From NCBI GenBank assembly GCA_023053545.1, contig JAKZAN010000001.1, forward strand, positions 1,446,565 to 1,510,564: 64,000 nucleotides of DNA, written 5' to 3'. The notes under the pieces were generated by a model, which saw only the letters and a program-made list of their open reading frames with translations, made no database searches and had not been told where the DNA came from. The position numbers and the translations under genes are program-made. This stretch comes from Lepidurus packardi (taxonomy: Eukaryota; Arthropoda; Branchiopoda; Notostraca; Triopsidae). Positions 36,056 through 48,873 of the stretch are shown one piece after another. Positions within the stretch are counted from its first letter, which is position 1. Every line of letters begins with the position of its first letter.

Positions 36056-39000
36056 CTAATAAACCATCACTTCGCACAAGACAGTGGTAAACACGCGACT
36101 TCGGCGATTGAGCACGGCGGAAGGTCGCACGTAAACGTACCGCCCCAATGTACTGTCTGCTCCATTGCATTCCACGTGCAAATGCGGTTGAAAGAGGGTA
36201 TTGTTGACACGAGAAACTACTCCGCATCTATTTTCGCTCAGCAATTCGTATGCTTCCAAACGAGGCTTGTTGGCCACATATACCGTGATCTTTTCCAAAT
36301 TGTACATGTAATCCCGGTACAAGTTGGCTTTATCTACGATAAAAGAAATCAATGAAACCAATTATAGCTTATTATGAAACCACTATACAAAATCAATTGA
36401 TAAGATCTATCAACTCATAACTCGGTTCCTTGGTGCATGAAATTGTACGCTTAAGGTGTTCAGTTAGAAAGTTATACATACACTTTTAAATGCGTGTGAA
36501 GTTATAAGCTAGTGGCGAACCCCTTAAGATCCATAGATTGTTGCTAAAAGGACAAAACTATCCTTAAGCTTTACTGAAAGCTTTACTAAAGGGCTTTATT
36601 ATGTGACGAAATCTCAAAAGAATGTAAAGATAGGGTACTTAACTCAAGCGAAAATATACATTCGTAATATTTCATTAAAAGATTTGGTCTCGAGTTTAAA
36701 CGAGGTTTTATAATGGAATAAACATAAATTATGGGCATGCGGGGTGAAGTCAATAATTCGAAGCGTTAGAAGTAGGAATGCGAGCCGTCGAACACTCCCG
36801 CCATCACGTTATAGGCTTCTATTTTAGGAAAGGGATTTTTTGAGAATTGTGTAAAAGCAGTAAGCCAGGATATTATAATGCTCCCCAATTAAATTCACAA
36901 CGATGCGAATTTAATTGCTTGAACCCCAACTGACAAGACTAGCCCTTAATTACTTGGAAAGCGGTATCAATTATGTGCAATATAGCCATTTTCCCCATGG
37001 CATAATGTTAACAAATTGCACACTCGAACCTCCATTAGCTGAAACCTCGATAAATGAAGCACTCTAATCCTATCATAAGAAAGCATATATTACGGGAAAT
37101 TAGGTCTTTAGCTCGAAGTTGACTTAATCTGTGCCTTTCCAACCGCTCACTTGACCTCAGGCGACCCTTTGAGTGCCTTTAATCAACACATTTTTAAAAA
37201 AGAACTCAAGTAGTGAGAAAGAAAGCAGCTCCACTGTTACCAAAGTTAATCGAAACCTTGTTTCTAATTAGAAACGCTAAGATTTACATTAACATTCAAG
37301 CAGGCGTGTCCTAGAGAATAACTTTTAAACGAAATAGCCAATACCACAATTTTCTTCAAGATAGCAGTATATCTACCATACCTTGGCCCCGTCCTTGCCA
37401 GCTAACAATGACTATGCCTTGAACGTCCCTTCGCTTGCCTAAATCCACCATCCACACTGGATGCTCGACGTAATAATTATCCATTATGGTGCACTTGGCT
37501 AAACCCGTATCCAAATCTCCATCTACAGCTAAACCGGCGTGCCCGTACTTCCAGTCCTTCCAAACGTGCCTCTTATCGTTAACCCAGGTATCTCGTCCGT
37601 ACGCCAGGTTCTCCACTGAAATAGAGCAAAGCCAAACCAAGCGCACCCAATTTTGTTAAGGTAAATTGGAATAAAGTTAAAAAAATAGCACATTATACCA
37701 CAGCCCGTTGCTTGGTTTATGCGAAAAAAGCCGGGACTACAGTCGCCGTGATAAGGGCAGCCGATGAGCCCTGCTCGTAGGCCAATCCCATGATGCCATG
37801 TACTGGGGTGGATTCGCACGTATCTGCCATAAAAGGGTTGGTTGAAGTGATGCCTGCGTTCGGTATCGCGGTCCATATTTCCTCCGAATATCTGCATAAC
37901 GTTCAAAGAAGTCAAGCCATCCCAATCCCCAAAGAAAGACGCGAGAGGACAAGAACGGATTTTTAGAAATTTTTGGGAAAGTCATTAAACCCGAGTCGTA
38001 CTACTTTGGGATCCAAATGGTTCCCGTCTTTGTAGTAGAACCATAAGACGGAGTCATTACTGTACGAAACGGTGTAAGACAGTACCCACTGGTGTCGTTT
38101 AGGGTCGCCCCGACCGCGTGTTATTACTCCAGTAATTTGCCTAGGGGGTCCAAAATCAAACTGGAGCCACTGATGATCTAGCATAAAGGAAGGTCTGTGA
38201 CTGCAGCTTATTTTCTATAAATCTGTCATCCTTACCATTGCTTTTGCGGGCACACCAGCCGGTATTACTATGTAGAAATGCAGCTTCAGGCTGACAAGAG
38301 GGCTTTTTGTCCCAAGCAGGGAACGAACTCGCGCTTAACTTAGTGTATGGAGGCTCACTAATCATTTGGTTGCATTCTGCCAGGAAGCAATTGCGAAACA
38401 TTACGGAAATACACTTAAAGACCGTTGGTAAACGTAGAATTTGTGTAGGCATTACCTTGACAGCCCAGGAATTCGAGTCGCAGACTGGGACGGACATTGA
38501 AATCCACGACATAGACACGGACAAATTTAGCTTCGATGGGTGGATCGATGACGTTATGCTTGACAGAGTAGGAATCGCTATTGCCTTTGAACACCTTGAA
38601 ATCAACGTTTTCAGTCAGCTATTTTGACTTGATGCTTTATAAATCAGTTCGCGTTACTTTTTTTGAGCCTGCGTGAGGATCCATGATGAAATGCCACCGG
38701 AAGGCATCCATGCTGTACGCTACGCTGAAAGCTGTCACCCATTCTTGGATTTCTTCACGCCCCTGGGTCAGAATGCCCGACACCTTAACCAGAATTGATT
38801 AGCTTAACATTTCTTTTGCTCGTAAAAACCCAAAAGGGGAACACAGTTCGTTTTCGTCATGCCTTGACGACAAACTCACTTGAGCTGCGACTCCCAAGTC
38901 GACCAAAATCCATTCGCCAGGTGCCTTATGCTTTGCACACCAACTGCGGCCTTTCACTTCATACAACCGGGCCCAGCGAGGCTGACAGCCTTCTTTGTCA

Positions 39001-39299
39001 TTGATGCCATTAATATTAGCCAGCGCGACGCTACTGGCAGCTAGCTGCCAGTCTTGGATGGCGCCAGTACTTAGGCCTAATAATCGTGGGCAGTTATTCA
39101 AAGCTTCCACATGTCCTACGTTGTAAGATTGACGGTTTTAATGGACAATATTATTATTGTGTTTTCTTATTATTATATCTAGTTGATTTTTTTTTGGGTA
39201 GGGGGAGTCACGATTGTAAACTCTGGTATTACTCTGGAATTACTTACCTAATGCCAATGCTAAACTGGACCAGGTTATTAGCCAATAAGGGCCTGGAAT
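36056..39299 (-). CDS. Secreted lectin-like protein: two F5/8 type C (discoidin) domains plus a fucolectin-type domain (5' end unresolved)
   Basis: Nine exons with matching phases: 39299-39248, 39115-38880, 38783-38658, 38594-38456, 38376-38236, 38177-38005, 37891-37699, 37615-37382, 36333-36056, totalling 523 residues. The first listed exon encodes a hydrophobic stretch (WLITWSSLALALG) that looks like a signal peptide core, so an upstream exon must supply the ATG. Domain 1 runs from CPRLLGLSTGAIQD through GEWILVDLG, GILTQGREE and WVTAFSVAYS to FLGC. Domain 2 runs from CNQMISEPPYTK through HQWLQFDFG, VITRGRGD and WVLSYTVSYS to LIGC. The third domain has AVDGDLDT, HPVWMVDLG and NLEKITVYVAN and ends in LCEVMVY, the pattern of fucolectin/tachylectin-4 type domains. 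A role in extracellular carbohydrate binding or adhesion is inferred from the domains. No transmembrane segment is seen. Intron 8 is 1.05 kb; most others are 50-150 nt. Confidence 0.85.
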
Positions 39300-39449
39300 C
39301 TGCAAGAAAATAAAAAGGCCATACAATGTTTAATTAGTTGCTATTCTCTCTTTACCTTTTAATGTATTCTCTATTTTGTTTTATTTTTGTTAGAGCTAAA
39401 GGACAGGCCACCAAGGAAGGTTGATAAGGAATAACAATAAAAAATAATA

Positions 39450-39578
39450 CTAGGGACCGGAGCTAAAAGTCGGCACCGTCTTATATTGGAGTTTATAGTC
39501 GGAAACGCAATCCCCTTGGCTATCTTCGATCACAATCACATCAACTATCGACCGACAGTCGACCAACAAAATTCCCAT
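39450..39578 (-). CDS. Short ORF or exon fragment, unassigned (SIVDVIVIEDSQGD)
   Basis: A 42-codon frame from an ATG at 39,578 to TAG at 39,450 encodes MGILLVDC, SIVDVIVIEDSQGD and VSDYKLQYKT. The frame is open upstream of this ATG for about 14 more codons. The alternation of hydrophobic strands and DYKLQY recalls galactose-binding-like (F5/8 C) folds, and it lies just upstream of the discoidin gene on the same strand. It may be a lost or alternative exon of that gene, the last exon of a gene further right, or chance. The resemblance is by eye only. Confidence 0.3.
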   Translation of the reverse strand: MGILLVDCRSIVDVIVIEDSQGDCVSDYKLQYKTVPTFSSGP

Positions 39579-40371
39579 GCTTCCATTTTTCGCGTTTTCT
39601 TGTGTAAAAACTCAAGGAAATCAAGTTAAGACGCTGGGCTTTTTTGGGGCTGCAGAGAGAAATAAAAAGCAGGACCATCAAAATCCTTGAAAACAAAGCT
39701 TCCTAAAAATAGGTTTGCAAGAAATCCAAGAAGAGGATTTAAGCAAAAGCTTGCTCTGTTCCAGTAATCGTATGGCTTCAGAGAGCTTCAAGAGCCAACA
39801 TTTTCTGCGGCTTTGCATATAAGTGTGTCTACCTTTCTCCTTCTTTTGGTTTTATCTTTTTATAGCCAATTTATTTGTGCGACTTCATGGCTATCTTACG
39901 TGGTAAACGTTTGGCGGCAAGTGTACTTGGGAATCTGAGAGATTCCTAACGATGATTTTTAATTTCTTTTCTTTTTCTTTTTTAAAGAGGTGGTTGGGAA
40001 GGAGGGGAAGGCCGAGGCGTGGTAATGAGGATTCAAGTGGCCTCCGTTGCGTCTGACACCCTATGATCACCGGACAATAGATTGGGCGAAGAAGAAACCG
40101 AAGGCGCAAGGCAAGGGGCATTTGCATACTTATACTATAGCAGCGGGCTTAAGGGGTTTCACATGGCGCCCAGTGGAAGAATAATAGCCCGGTAGGGACC
40201 AGTGGGTTCTACGACTCGCAAAACTTTTAGTGACCCATCAATCGCGCCCCTTCATTGAACTTTGGCTAAGAATTTTGCCTTTTGGTTGTATTGTATCGGG
40301 CCATTGGGCGTGTTTTAGAATTGCCGATACGAATCATGCGAGCTAATTGCTGGCTGATAGAATACAATTTT

Positions 40372-41205
40372 TCCTCAAGAAATATATGCTTAAGAAAAGA
40401 ATTCTTAAATATTTCCGAGTTAATTAATGTATTCTTAAATACTTGTGAATTTATTCCCAAGTAATTCTTTTTAAAATATTAAGTTAATTCTATTTTAATC
40501 AGACTACGATATTAAGAAAATAAAGAAAAGCATTCTGAATGCTTAAGAATTTCCTCAAGAAATTATTATTAATTTATTTATAGTTAAAAAACTAGTTAAT
40601 TTATTCCCCAGGAATTCTTTTTAAAATATTAAGTTAATTATATTCAAGATATTAAGAAATAATAAGATATTAAGAAAATAAAGAAATGCATTCTGAATGC
40701 TTAAGAATTTCCTCAAGAAATTATTATTAATTTATTTATAGTTAAAAAACTAGTTAATTTATTCCCCAGGAATTCTTTTTAAAATATTAAGTTAATTCTA
40801 TTAAGATATTAAGAAATAATAAGATATTAAGAAAATAAAGAAATGCACTCTGAATGCTTAAGAATCTCCTCAAGAAATTATTATTAATTTATTCATAGTT
40901 AAAAAACTAGTTAATTTATTCCCCAGGAATTCTTTTTAAAATATTAAGTTAATTCTATTCAAGATATTAAGGAATAATAAGATATTAAGAAAATAAAGAA
41001 ATGCATTCTGAATGCTTAAGAATCTCCTGAAGAAATTATTATTAATTTATTTATAGTTAAAATGCTAGTTAATGTATTCCCAAGTAATTCTTTTTAAAAT
41101 ATTATTAATATTATTATTAATTCTATTCAAGATATTAAGAAATAATAAGATATTAAGAAAGTAAAGAAAGGCACTCTGAATGCTTAAGAAATTCCTCAAG
41201 AAAGT
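40372..41205. repeat. AT-rich satellite, unit about 158 bp, about five copies
   Basis: The marker (a)gca(t/c)tctgaatgcttaag recurs near 40530, 40688, 40845, 41003 and 41171 (spacing 157-158, the last 168). Shared blocks include tagttaaaaaactagttaat, ttccccaggaattc and ttttaaaatattaag. The first and last copies are degraded. The array lies in intergenic DNA beyond the lectin-like gene. Confidence 0.92.
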
Positions 41206-43375
41206 TGGACCCGATTTGCGTATGCTCGCGTTTGTTGTTTGCAGAAATGAAAATTCGGAAGAAATAGGCTAATGCAGTGTTCGTTACGCTTATGTAAGCC
41301 CCTGTTTGTTATTCTCGGCTGGGTGCGCAAATGAGGAAAGGTGAAGACGGAAAAAAGTACTAAGTTTCTCGGTGATAAGCATCGGCTAATAGCACATAAG
41401 TCACACAGCAGGACGTCCGGAGCAGAATAACGTTTGGAGTTTTGCAGAGCACCTAAGCGCTGAAAGGTATAACGAGCACGTTAAGGGATAGAACTTACTG
41501 CTCGTAGCGATATATCCATTTAAATTAAACCTCAAACGGGTCCTCCTTTTCTTGAAACAATAAAGGAAACTACAAGTATAGGGAGACTGATGGAAATTAA
41601 GGCGAGTGGAATGCCCCCCACAAGTCACATGTTGCACTTAAAACGGGTTACGAGCACTTTTTTTTTTTTTTAACTTGGTAGTTTAAACGCCCGTCCAGAA
41701 TGGGAAGAATTTTGTGAAACGGGGAATGTATACTTCTAGAAATGGGGAAGTTAAATTGAACGTCCCATATTCCGTGCGATCAGAGGAAAATCTCCTGAGG
41801 GACTGGGACTCTTGGTCCGGGTTTGCGGAGCACCCACAGAAGATTCTCGGTCGACTCTTGCCTTTTACTGATGCCCATGCCATGCCAGCATAAAGCGAAA
41901 AAGCTCTCCTTGGGAAAGAGATAGAAAGGCGCTTTGGCCGTCGTCGCCGTGCAAAGCTCCCCAAAACCTCGCAGTGCCGAGAGTTTTAAAGGTGCCAGAA
42001 AAGGGATTTCCCCACTATCACACCCATGCACCGACAAGGGACATGCTAAAAGGAACATCCACACCCATCCCCAGCTATCCAACAATCCCGAAAGGTGGCA
42101 ATAATACTCCACATATGCATGATTGCCTCCCAAGGGATCATGCGACAGCTAAGCTGCAAGAAAGTCGGTTAATGAACACGAGGATTGGCAGAAAAGCTGT
42201 GCCATTAAGCTAGTTTTACGCCGAAGACTCATTCTGCTCTGCTGAGGTGTAAAAAAAAGAACTCGTGAAACTTAATCATTCAATTTCAACTCGACCTTCT
42301 GTTTTTCCTAACCCCCTCGCCTCACATTCATAAGTCATCCTTCTATGAAGGTGTCGAGTCGGCCGCTTAGCTGCCTTTCTTCCCCCCTTGCCCCCCTATC
42401 TGCTCAAGCTTGCCTTGCACAAGATATACCACGTTTATCCTCCCTACACCCTCCTCCCTCAACAGTAAAACCGATTTCCCAAGCTTCCTTCGTCTGAACG
42501 AAACGGAACGATACGGGAAATCTGGGCTGTGACGTCATAACGCGCTTTATAACCCCGTAGATCGGGGCCGGTAACAATTTTCCATCTCGGATCTCACGCC
42601 AGGGTTCGCACTTAGAACAACTCAAACACTTAAATAAAAACGTAATAGCTTTCTATGTTTGCCCAAGAGTTATGCTTGGGTGCCCATGCCTCGTGTTAAC
42701 GTCCTAAAAATTCCACGCGAGTCTTGTTCCACACGAGTTTTGGTTCTCAAAAGATCTCCCACTTGGCGGCTTAGAACGGTTTTTGGACCTATTACTTCCT
42801 TTTTTATCTGATCAAGCTAACTCACGCACATGTCATTAATAGGTCCCTTTTTTATGTTGCACTGTCCGAAGCCTCCAATGAAAAATACATGTCTAGAAAA
42901 AGAACATGGTTTTGATTGGAGAAGGAGATTTCAGTGTTAGATCGTACGGTGTGCGGGCTAACGTAGCATGACTCGACGGTTCCGTTTTTTTTTTTCATTG
43001 TTGTGAGTGCCCAAAGAAGGAAAATGAGGCTGTGATGGGGGTTTTGCTGCATGTCGCCATTTATTCCAGGCGCGGACTTGGGCGGCAATGTAAGCATAGA
43101 ATGTACCGGCAAAAGGAAGCTACGGCCAATCCGGAGGATTGACTTGGATTGCTGATCACGTTCTCCGTTTTCTCGCTCAGATGAGAGGGGACATTTGGCG
43201 TAAATCTCTAAGCTCATCTTCGGAATCGTCACCTTGTCTTCTTTCCACCCCTCCTTTCCGTATTTTCCGCAGGCTTTTCCCCGATTCCGAATATCAGAAA
43301 AGAACTGTCCTATTATCAGCCTCATCGAAGTTCATCCTTACCCTTTCGTTTTTTTTTCTTACCAAACCTTCACAG

Positions 43376-43430
43376 AGAACGTCTCCGTTTACCCTTTGTG
43401 ATACGCTGCCCTTTGAATACTATGTGCTCA

Positions 43431-43431
<1 letters not shown>
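43376..43431 (+). other. Orphan exon candidate
   Basis: A long pyrimidine tract (tttcgtttttttttcttacc) and cttcacag precede a 56-nt segment that ends ctcag|gtaaaa and is followed by 26 A. Both ends look like good splice sites. The sequence could be translated (one reading contains FTLCDTLPFEYYVL) or be a 5' UTR exon of the WNK gene 6.6 kb downstream. No partner exon was identified. Confidence 0.3.

Positions 43432-43434
<3 letters not shown>

Positions 43435-43460
<26 letters not shown>
43435..43460. repeat. A26 homopolymer
   Basis: A run of about 26 A directly after the gt of the orphan exon candidate. It could also be the tail of an old retroposed sequence, but no target-site duplication was seen. 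Confidence 0.85.
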
Positions 43461-43463
<3 letters not shown>

Positions 43464-46403
43464 AAACAAAATAAGAAAGTAATTCGTTTCGGTCTCCCAG
43501 CCTCCTAAGCAGCTCAAACATTTGGCTCTGTAGGGGTTTGATAGGCACTGCTTGACATCAACCACTTTGTATTCGTGTTCCATTTTTCAGATGAGAAAAT
43601 AATGTTTTGATCCATCGCTTCTGACACTAATAGGCATGGAAGGCAGAGGATGAAAAAAAATCCCGAAATGAGAAAAATGGCTTTGTCGAGAAAAGTAGAG
43701 AGATTGAGATAAAATTTATGTATCTGAAATTAAAGGTTTGTGTTATACGAGAGAAAAAACTTCAGGGCAAAAAAAAAAAAAAGTATAAGGTCTTTGGGAC
43801 CAAACCCGCACCTCCTTGAACGATCCCAAAGTATCCTAAATAACGTCACAAATAACCCGTTAATGACTTGAGGTTATTTTATAGTCAACCCCAAAACCAC
43901 AGTATAGTATATATATATACTGTGCCCCCAAAACCCTTCAAGTTCCTTCTTGTTCCTTCTTGGCGTACTTCGATACTTGGAAGACTTCCATAGGCTTCTT
44001 GTCGATGACTGAAGTTTGAAAAACCCTTGCCTCTTTCAACCCTGTATTTTCTTTGACTGTATGGGAATTTGAATGAAGGTTCTACACGAAAGAATGCTTG
44101 TAAGAGACTCACAAGTCGAAGGTAATATTTCCTGTAAGAAAATCCAGTCAAAGTGTCCTGCGCGACGAGGGTCCATTGTCGTAGGGATGATAAATTCCAG
44201 GTTATCTTGATATCCATAAATTTCCCTGTGAAGGACACCTCTTCTTTGGAGACCATCTTGTATCCCTTGTTATTGGAAACAGAACAATAGCTTGCCAGCC
44301 AGCGAATTTCTGGTATCGCACTTGGGCCATTTAGATTCCGACACTCCTTTTAAGGCGATAGACTGTGTGTTAGCAAAGTCCTAAAAGTGTTAATGGGTTA
44401 GGCAATAAGACAGGCATGTATAACTAAATGGTTCACTTAACTTATCATCCGCCTATTTAAAAAAAGATCCCCGAACACGGCACAAAAACCTCCGCAGCCA
44501 CTGCTATTAAGTTCACGTCTCGTATATCATGCTATACATGATGTTTTCATCGACCTTAATGACCACCTGGTTCCTCTTTCTTATTCGACCTCCCCAGGTT
44601 CAAAGAGACAAAAAGGAAATACCATTTCTTATCATTTTATCACGACTTTGGTTTTTCTGCTTTTCCTTCTGCTGTAGTCCTCACTGGGAGAGGGGCAAAA
44701 ACACGAAGATAGTTAAAAACGTTTACATAAACGATTTTTAAGCTTGACGGCTTCATCTTTACGGGGAAATTGATGAAACTTGCAATATAACTTACAGGAC
44801 AGAAAACCCTCGCGCACGAAAACAAGAGGGCGAAATGAAACGCGAACAATAGAACGGAGCCACGAATTGGGGGAAGAAAGGAACTATAAAGAACTCGGAA
44901 CTGCTTAATAAGATTGCTCTATCCATCATCTCCTAACTTCCCTTTGGTATAATCACCTAAGAGAAAAACACATGCGGTCCATGGACATCGTATAAGCTTA
45001 TTTGCCCTCAAGTGTTGTTGTCATCAAGAGAAGGAAAGAAAATTACCAAAAAATGCATTTGATCTTGTTTCTTCAATCATCTTTTTATAGCGCCTGGACC
45101 TTCGGAGCCTTGGAGGAATGCTGAAAGCGATGGAGTTATAAGCTCTTTTTATAATTGCCGAGTCTGACCGCCGTCTTCGTTGTTAGCCAATCATCGCAAT
45201 TAAGTGAGAGACAATTTTTTTTTGGGAGGGTAATACCTTGAGGTATTTGTGGTGATGGGTTCGAGCAGGTTATTGGATGTCGAGCGTGCAAGGCATACCG
45301 AGAATGTAATGCTATACACGTGCCGTTACTTATATGCAAATGAACCAGCCATCGTTTTACAGGCAGACATCCACATGAAGCCAAGCTGCAGGCTTCCTAG
45401 AGCGATGCATTGCATTTATTTGGCCTTCTTAACCACGGAAAAGAACAGAGAAGAAAAACTTACCCAGACTTGATTCTTGATGCCTTTGGAGAGAGAGAGA
45501 CAGAGAGTTTCTTGGTGGGCCAACAAGTCTATCCTCCCTTTGATGGATAGCTATCCCAACTTTTTTGTTTTAGCAGTGAAGCTCAGCATCAAATATTCTT
45601 CTTTAGTATACAACGCTTGATACGACCGATCCCAAAATGACGCAGTTTTTGCTTGCCAATTCTCTGAAAAGAACAGCGTCGCTTTCTCTCGTTGCAGTAA
45701 AAGAAAAGGAGGGCTTCTTCCTTTCGACTAGTCTAATCGTTTTATTTAGTCAGAATTTATTACAAGCATGAACAGGTTGCGTGTACGTATTTCAGCTTGT
45801 ACTGGCAGTCCAATTTGCGAGTTACCGGAATCTTGCTGCAGCAATCAAAGCCTGAATGTAACTCAACTATATCTGGCGTTTACTGCTTCCTTCGTCGACT
45901 AGATATGTTAAACTACCAAAACTGACCATTGTGTTTGACTTACAAGTACAAGTAAGTTGACTCTTACAAGTACAAATAAGAACGTTCTATTTTCGTTCAC
46001 TGATTACTTAACTTCAGACCCAATAAATAGGCGGCAACGAGCAGTGCTCAGGCTGAGATAATTAAAAAAGAAAAAGAAAAAAAAAAAGAACGTTCTATTA
46101 AGCTATAAAAGTGAATAGATGAAACAAGTCAAATCAGCTAGGGTGTGTAAAGAAGATGAAGGATCACCTAGATTTTCATTCATTTTTTTCTATGTTTACT
46201 GGCGCTTACTTAATGGGAACTCTTTCAAAGGAAATGACTAATGATCAGCCTATGCGTGATCATAAAACACTTGTGATGCTAAGCGCTATAAACACAGCAC
46301 GGTAAGATTTGAGCTACCAAAGATTATGAAGAAGATCCAATTTCCCTTGAAGTATCGTCGTCTTTATACGGTTTCTTAATATACGAACTTAGTAGTGTAA
46401 ATA

Positions 46404-46496
46404 CTGGTAGAATTGATTTAACAAATCAATTCTACTAGTTCTGTTTACTGGTTTAGTTTACTGGTAGAATTGATTTAACAAATCAATTCTACTAGT
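46404..46496. repeat. Two tandem copies of a 37-nt hairpin
   Basis: actggtagaattgattt-aac-aaatcaattctactagt occurs at 46404-46440 and again at 46460-46496. Arms are 17 nt with one mismatch. A partial third arm (caattctaccggttc) follows. No coding function is seen. Confidence 0.85.
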
Positions 46497-48873
46497 TCAA
46501 TTCTACCGGTTCAGACCGCTAACAATTCCAAAGAAGTGTAATAGTGTAAGAAAGCTTTCAGAAAGTATATGAATCAATGGACAGCGTTTTCATCATACAC
46601 GAATCCTTAAGGTAAGACTATAGTGAGCGATTCTATAGGGGAGATTCTGTATGAAATTTGAAAATGATTAATGAACTTGGTTGAAGTGAACTAGGAAAGG
46701 GCTCTCTGCTTTAAGGTTGGATTGTACCGTAAACAATCAATTGTACCGTAAACGTATTGAAATCAAATTGAAATCTTACAATTTAAATGAATTTATAAGA
46801 ATTTGCCTTACAATTAAAACTTTTGAACAAGCACTTTGATTTATAGTCAAATTACTGGCATTTAAAAAACAACAACAGTGTACTGCAGTGCAGAGACTTC
46901 AATTGTCTGACAGCTGATCGATTTTATAAAACTAGCCAGAGAAACATACTTGATCTATCCGGATAAATTACGGATTCTTGCACTGAAAGGTTGAAAACTG
47001 AAGCTAACCTTTCGTGTCGTCTAAAAAGGGTTGAAATAAGTAAAAATACTAGTTTGATCCTAGAAATGTGCAAGGGGATTTTTGAGCGTTTAGTCCATTC
47101 ATGGTGAAGTGGAGTAAGCACATCTTTACGAACACAGCAGGGTGCTTTTCGTATTTATTTGTTGTGTATTTATTTGACGTATATTCTTCATGTACGAGTT
47201 TCACCTGTACGAGTTAATGTACACCTATTCTTAATGTACGAGTTTCGGGCGAAGAGCGAATAATTTATGGTTGCGCTTCTAAAAGTAGAAATCGCTCCTC
47301 GTCAAATTCAAAGGCGAAAGAATAAAGCTGGCAAATGAGAAATGAACAAAGGCTATTCCTTACTAAAAACCCGTCCAGTCAGTTAACGATGAAAACTATC
47401 TACCTATGAGTTATACACAGATTTGTAATGTACTCTAGACCCAGCTTGTATTTCAACTCCCTTCAACTTCTTTACAAAAGACCATCAGCACTCCAGTCTA
47501 TAAACTTAACTAACTAGCTCCTTGCTGACTTTCCAGTTCTTGTTCGCATATATTTAAAACAGAAAAACGTGTTCACGGTAAAGCTCACTCACGACGTATT
47601 GGTGGGAAAGAAAACCATTATTGGGTGCTGTGCCCTAAAGGGCTTGTGAGTTCATTTGCATAAAGCCAAACTATCCCACCTGAAATGCTCACGCTGTGAG
47701 ATACAGATGCATGGCATGCTATTACGGTGTTATACAGTTGTTTTGGCTTTCGGGTGATGTCATCGAGTCCCTTTTCTTTCAATTGCAAACTCACGGATGG
47801 GGCTCAAAAAGTGAAAGACTCTCCTGACGCAACCTAACATAACGCCAAAAAATAGAAAAGAAATACGTAGATTGAATACTCACAAGTTATGAAAGAGCAC
47901 CCCCGAGTTTGTCAGTGTCTTGAATGAACTACGATAACCTCCAAGAAGGTTTATTTGGCTATGTCAAAGTCAAGTGGGCCTTTTTTTTCTTCTCTTTTTC
48001 CAACTTTTAGAAGCGGAGGATTGGCACGACGTTTTTCAAAAGAAAACGTAGAACCCTACTTTCAGAACGGTTCCTATCTTGGGAAAATTATGACGCTGGC
48101 TAATGGATGACCATTTTTCCTACTGTCAATGTTATTTAATCCGAAGCTTTCAGAACCACTGTGTTTAGAACTACACATAAAAATAAGAAATGAAAGGGTT
48201 AAAAAAAGGCAGACTTTTACACGGAAGCATTCTTGAGCTTGAGACGCCTTTCTCGAGCTGTCGGAAAAGCAAAGTTGGTATTCGCCCTTTTACTTGCCTA
48301 ATAAGGCTGACAGCGTGCGCTGTCTTTCCATCGCGCCAGTCATAAAGTTAACGCGTGACTCCCACGAGAAAAAGGGACTGAGTGTACTAGGGTGTTTGAG
48401 AAATCTCCCAATTTTTTAGAATGTAGTTTTACTCATGATTTTTTGGGACGTGTGGGACGATTGTATGTATATGTTCCCCTTCTCGGATAAGGGCTGTTGG
48501 GTTTTAACTTCGTGCTGGCGCAAGAATTGATGGCACTTCCTGGACAGCAGCATGACTTTTCCGGACAGCGATAAAAAGAGCTCTGACCCAAGCTATGGGT
48601 GACATTGCACATCTGTTTAGAATCTATATACGCAACTCAACGCTAAAACGCCATAAGACGTTTCCAAAATATGAAACAGTCGACAAACAAGCTTGCGAAA
48701 AACGGAACTTTTGGGTTGTGGGCCATGTAAAGAAAACGTATAAAAGTGAAAGGTAATCAAATGTATATCCATTGACTCACAGGACACAGGCAAGCAGAAA
48801 ATAATCCGCCCCTTTCTTTTTGTACATGAGAGAAATAAAGGAAGATTTTTCTCGGAGATGGGGTGCAGAATAT

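Larger units (their letters stand above)
41206..48873. other. 7.7-kb region without a supported gene
   Basis: No family was recognised on either strand. The part 41,690-42,640 is richer in G and C, with a consensus CRE (TGACGTCA) near 42,530, and could hold a promoter. An exon-shaped 56-nt segment lies at 43,376-43,431. Frames of 120-157 codons on the - strand (42,852-43,325; 43,885-44,256) look like chance. Twin inverted repeats lie at 46,404-46,496. The remainder is AT-rich. Confidence 0.5.

Noticed and set aside
38156-38605. 149-codon - strand frame treated as one protein
   Set aside because: Only its middle part (38376-38236) is the real discoidin exon in this frame; the rest is intron or another exon in a different frame.
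39900-40127. 76-codon - strand exon (MQMPLALRLRFLL...) as the lectin first exon
   Set aside because: It ends in a plausible gtaaga donor in the right phase, but would put the signal-like hydrophobic stretch 80 residues into the protein; not accepted without RNA evidence.
42852-43325. 157-codon - strand frame
   Set aside because: No recognisable motif, no supporting splice or start context, and a composition like the antisense of pyrimidine-rich spacer.
43885-44256. 123-codon - strand frame
   Set aside because: No recognisable domain; neighbouring sequence is AT-rich spacer and no splice partners fit.
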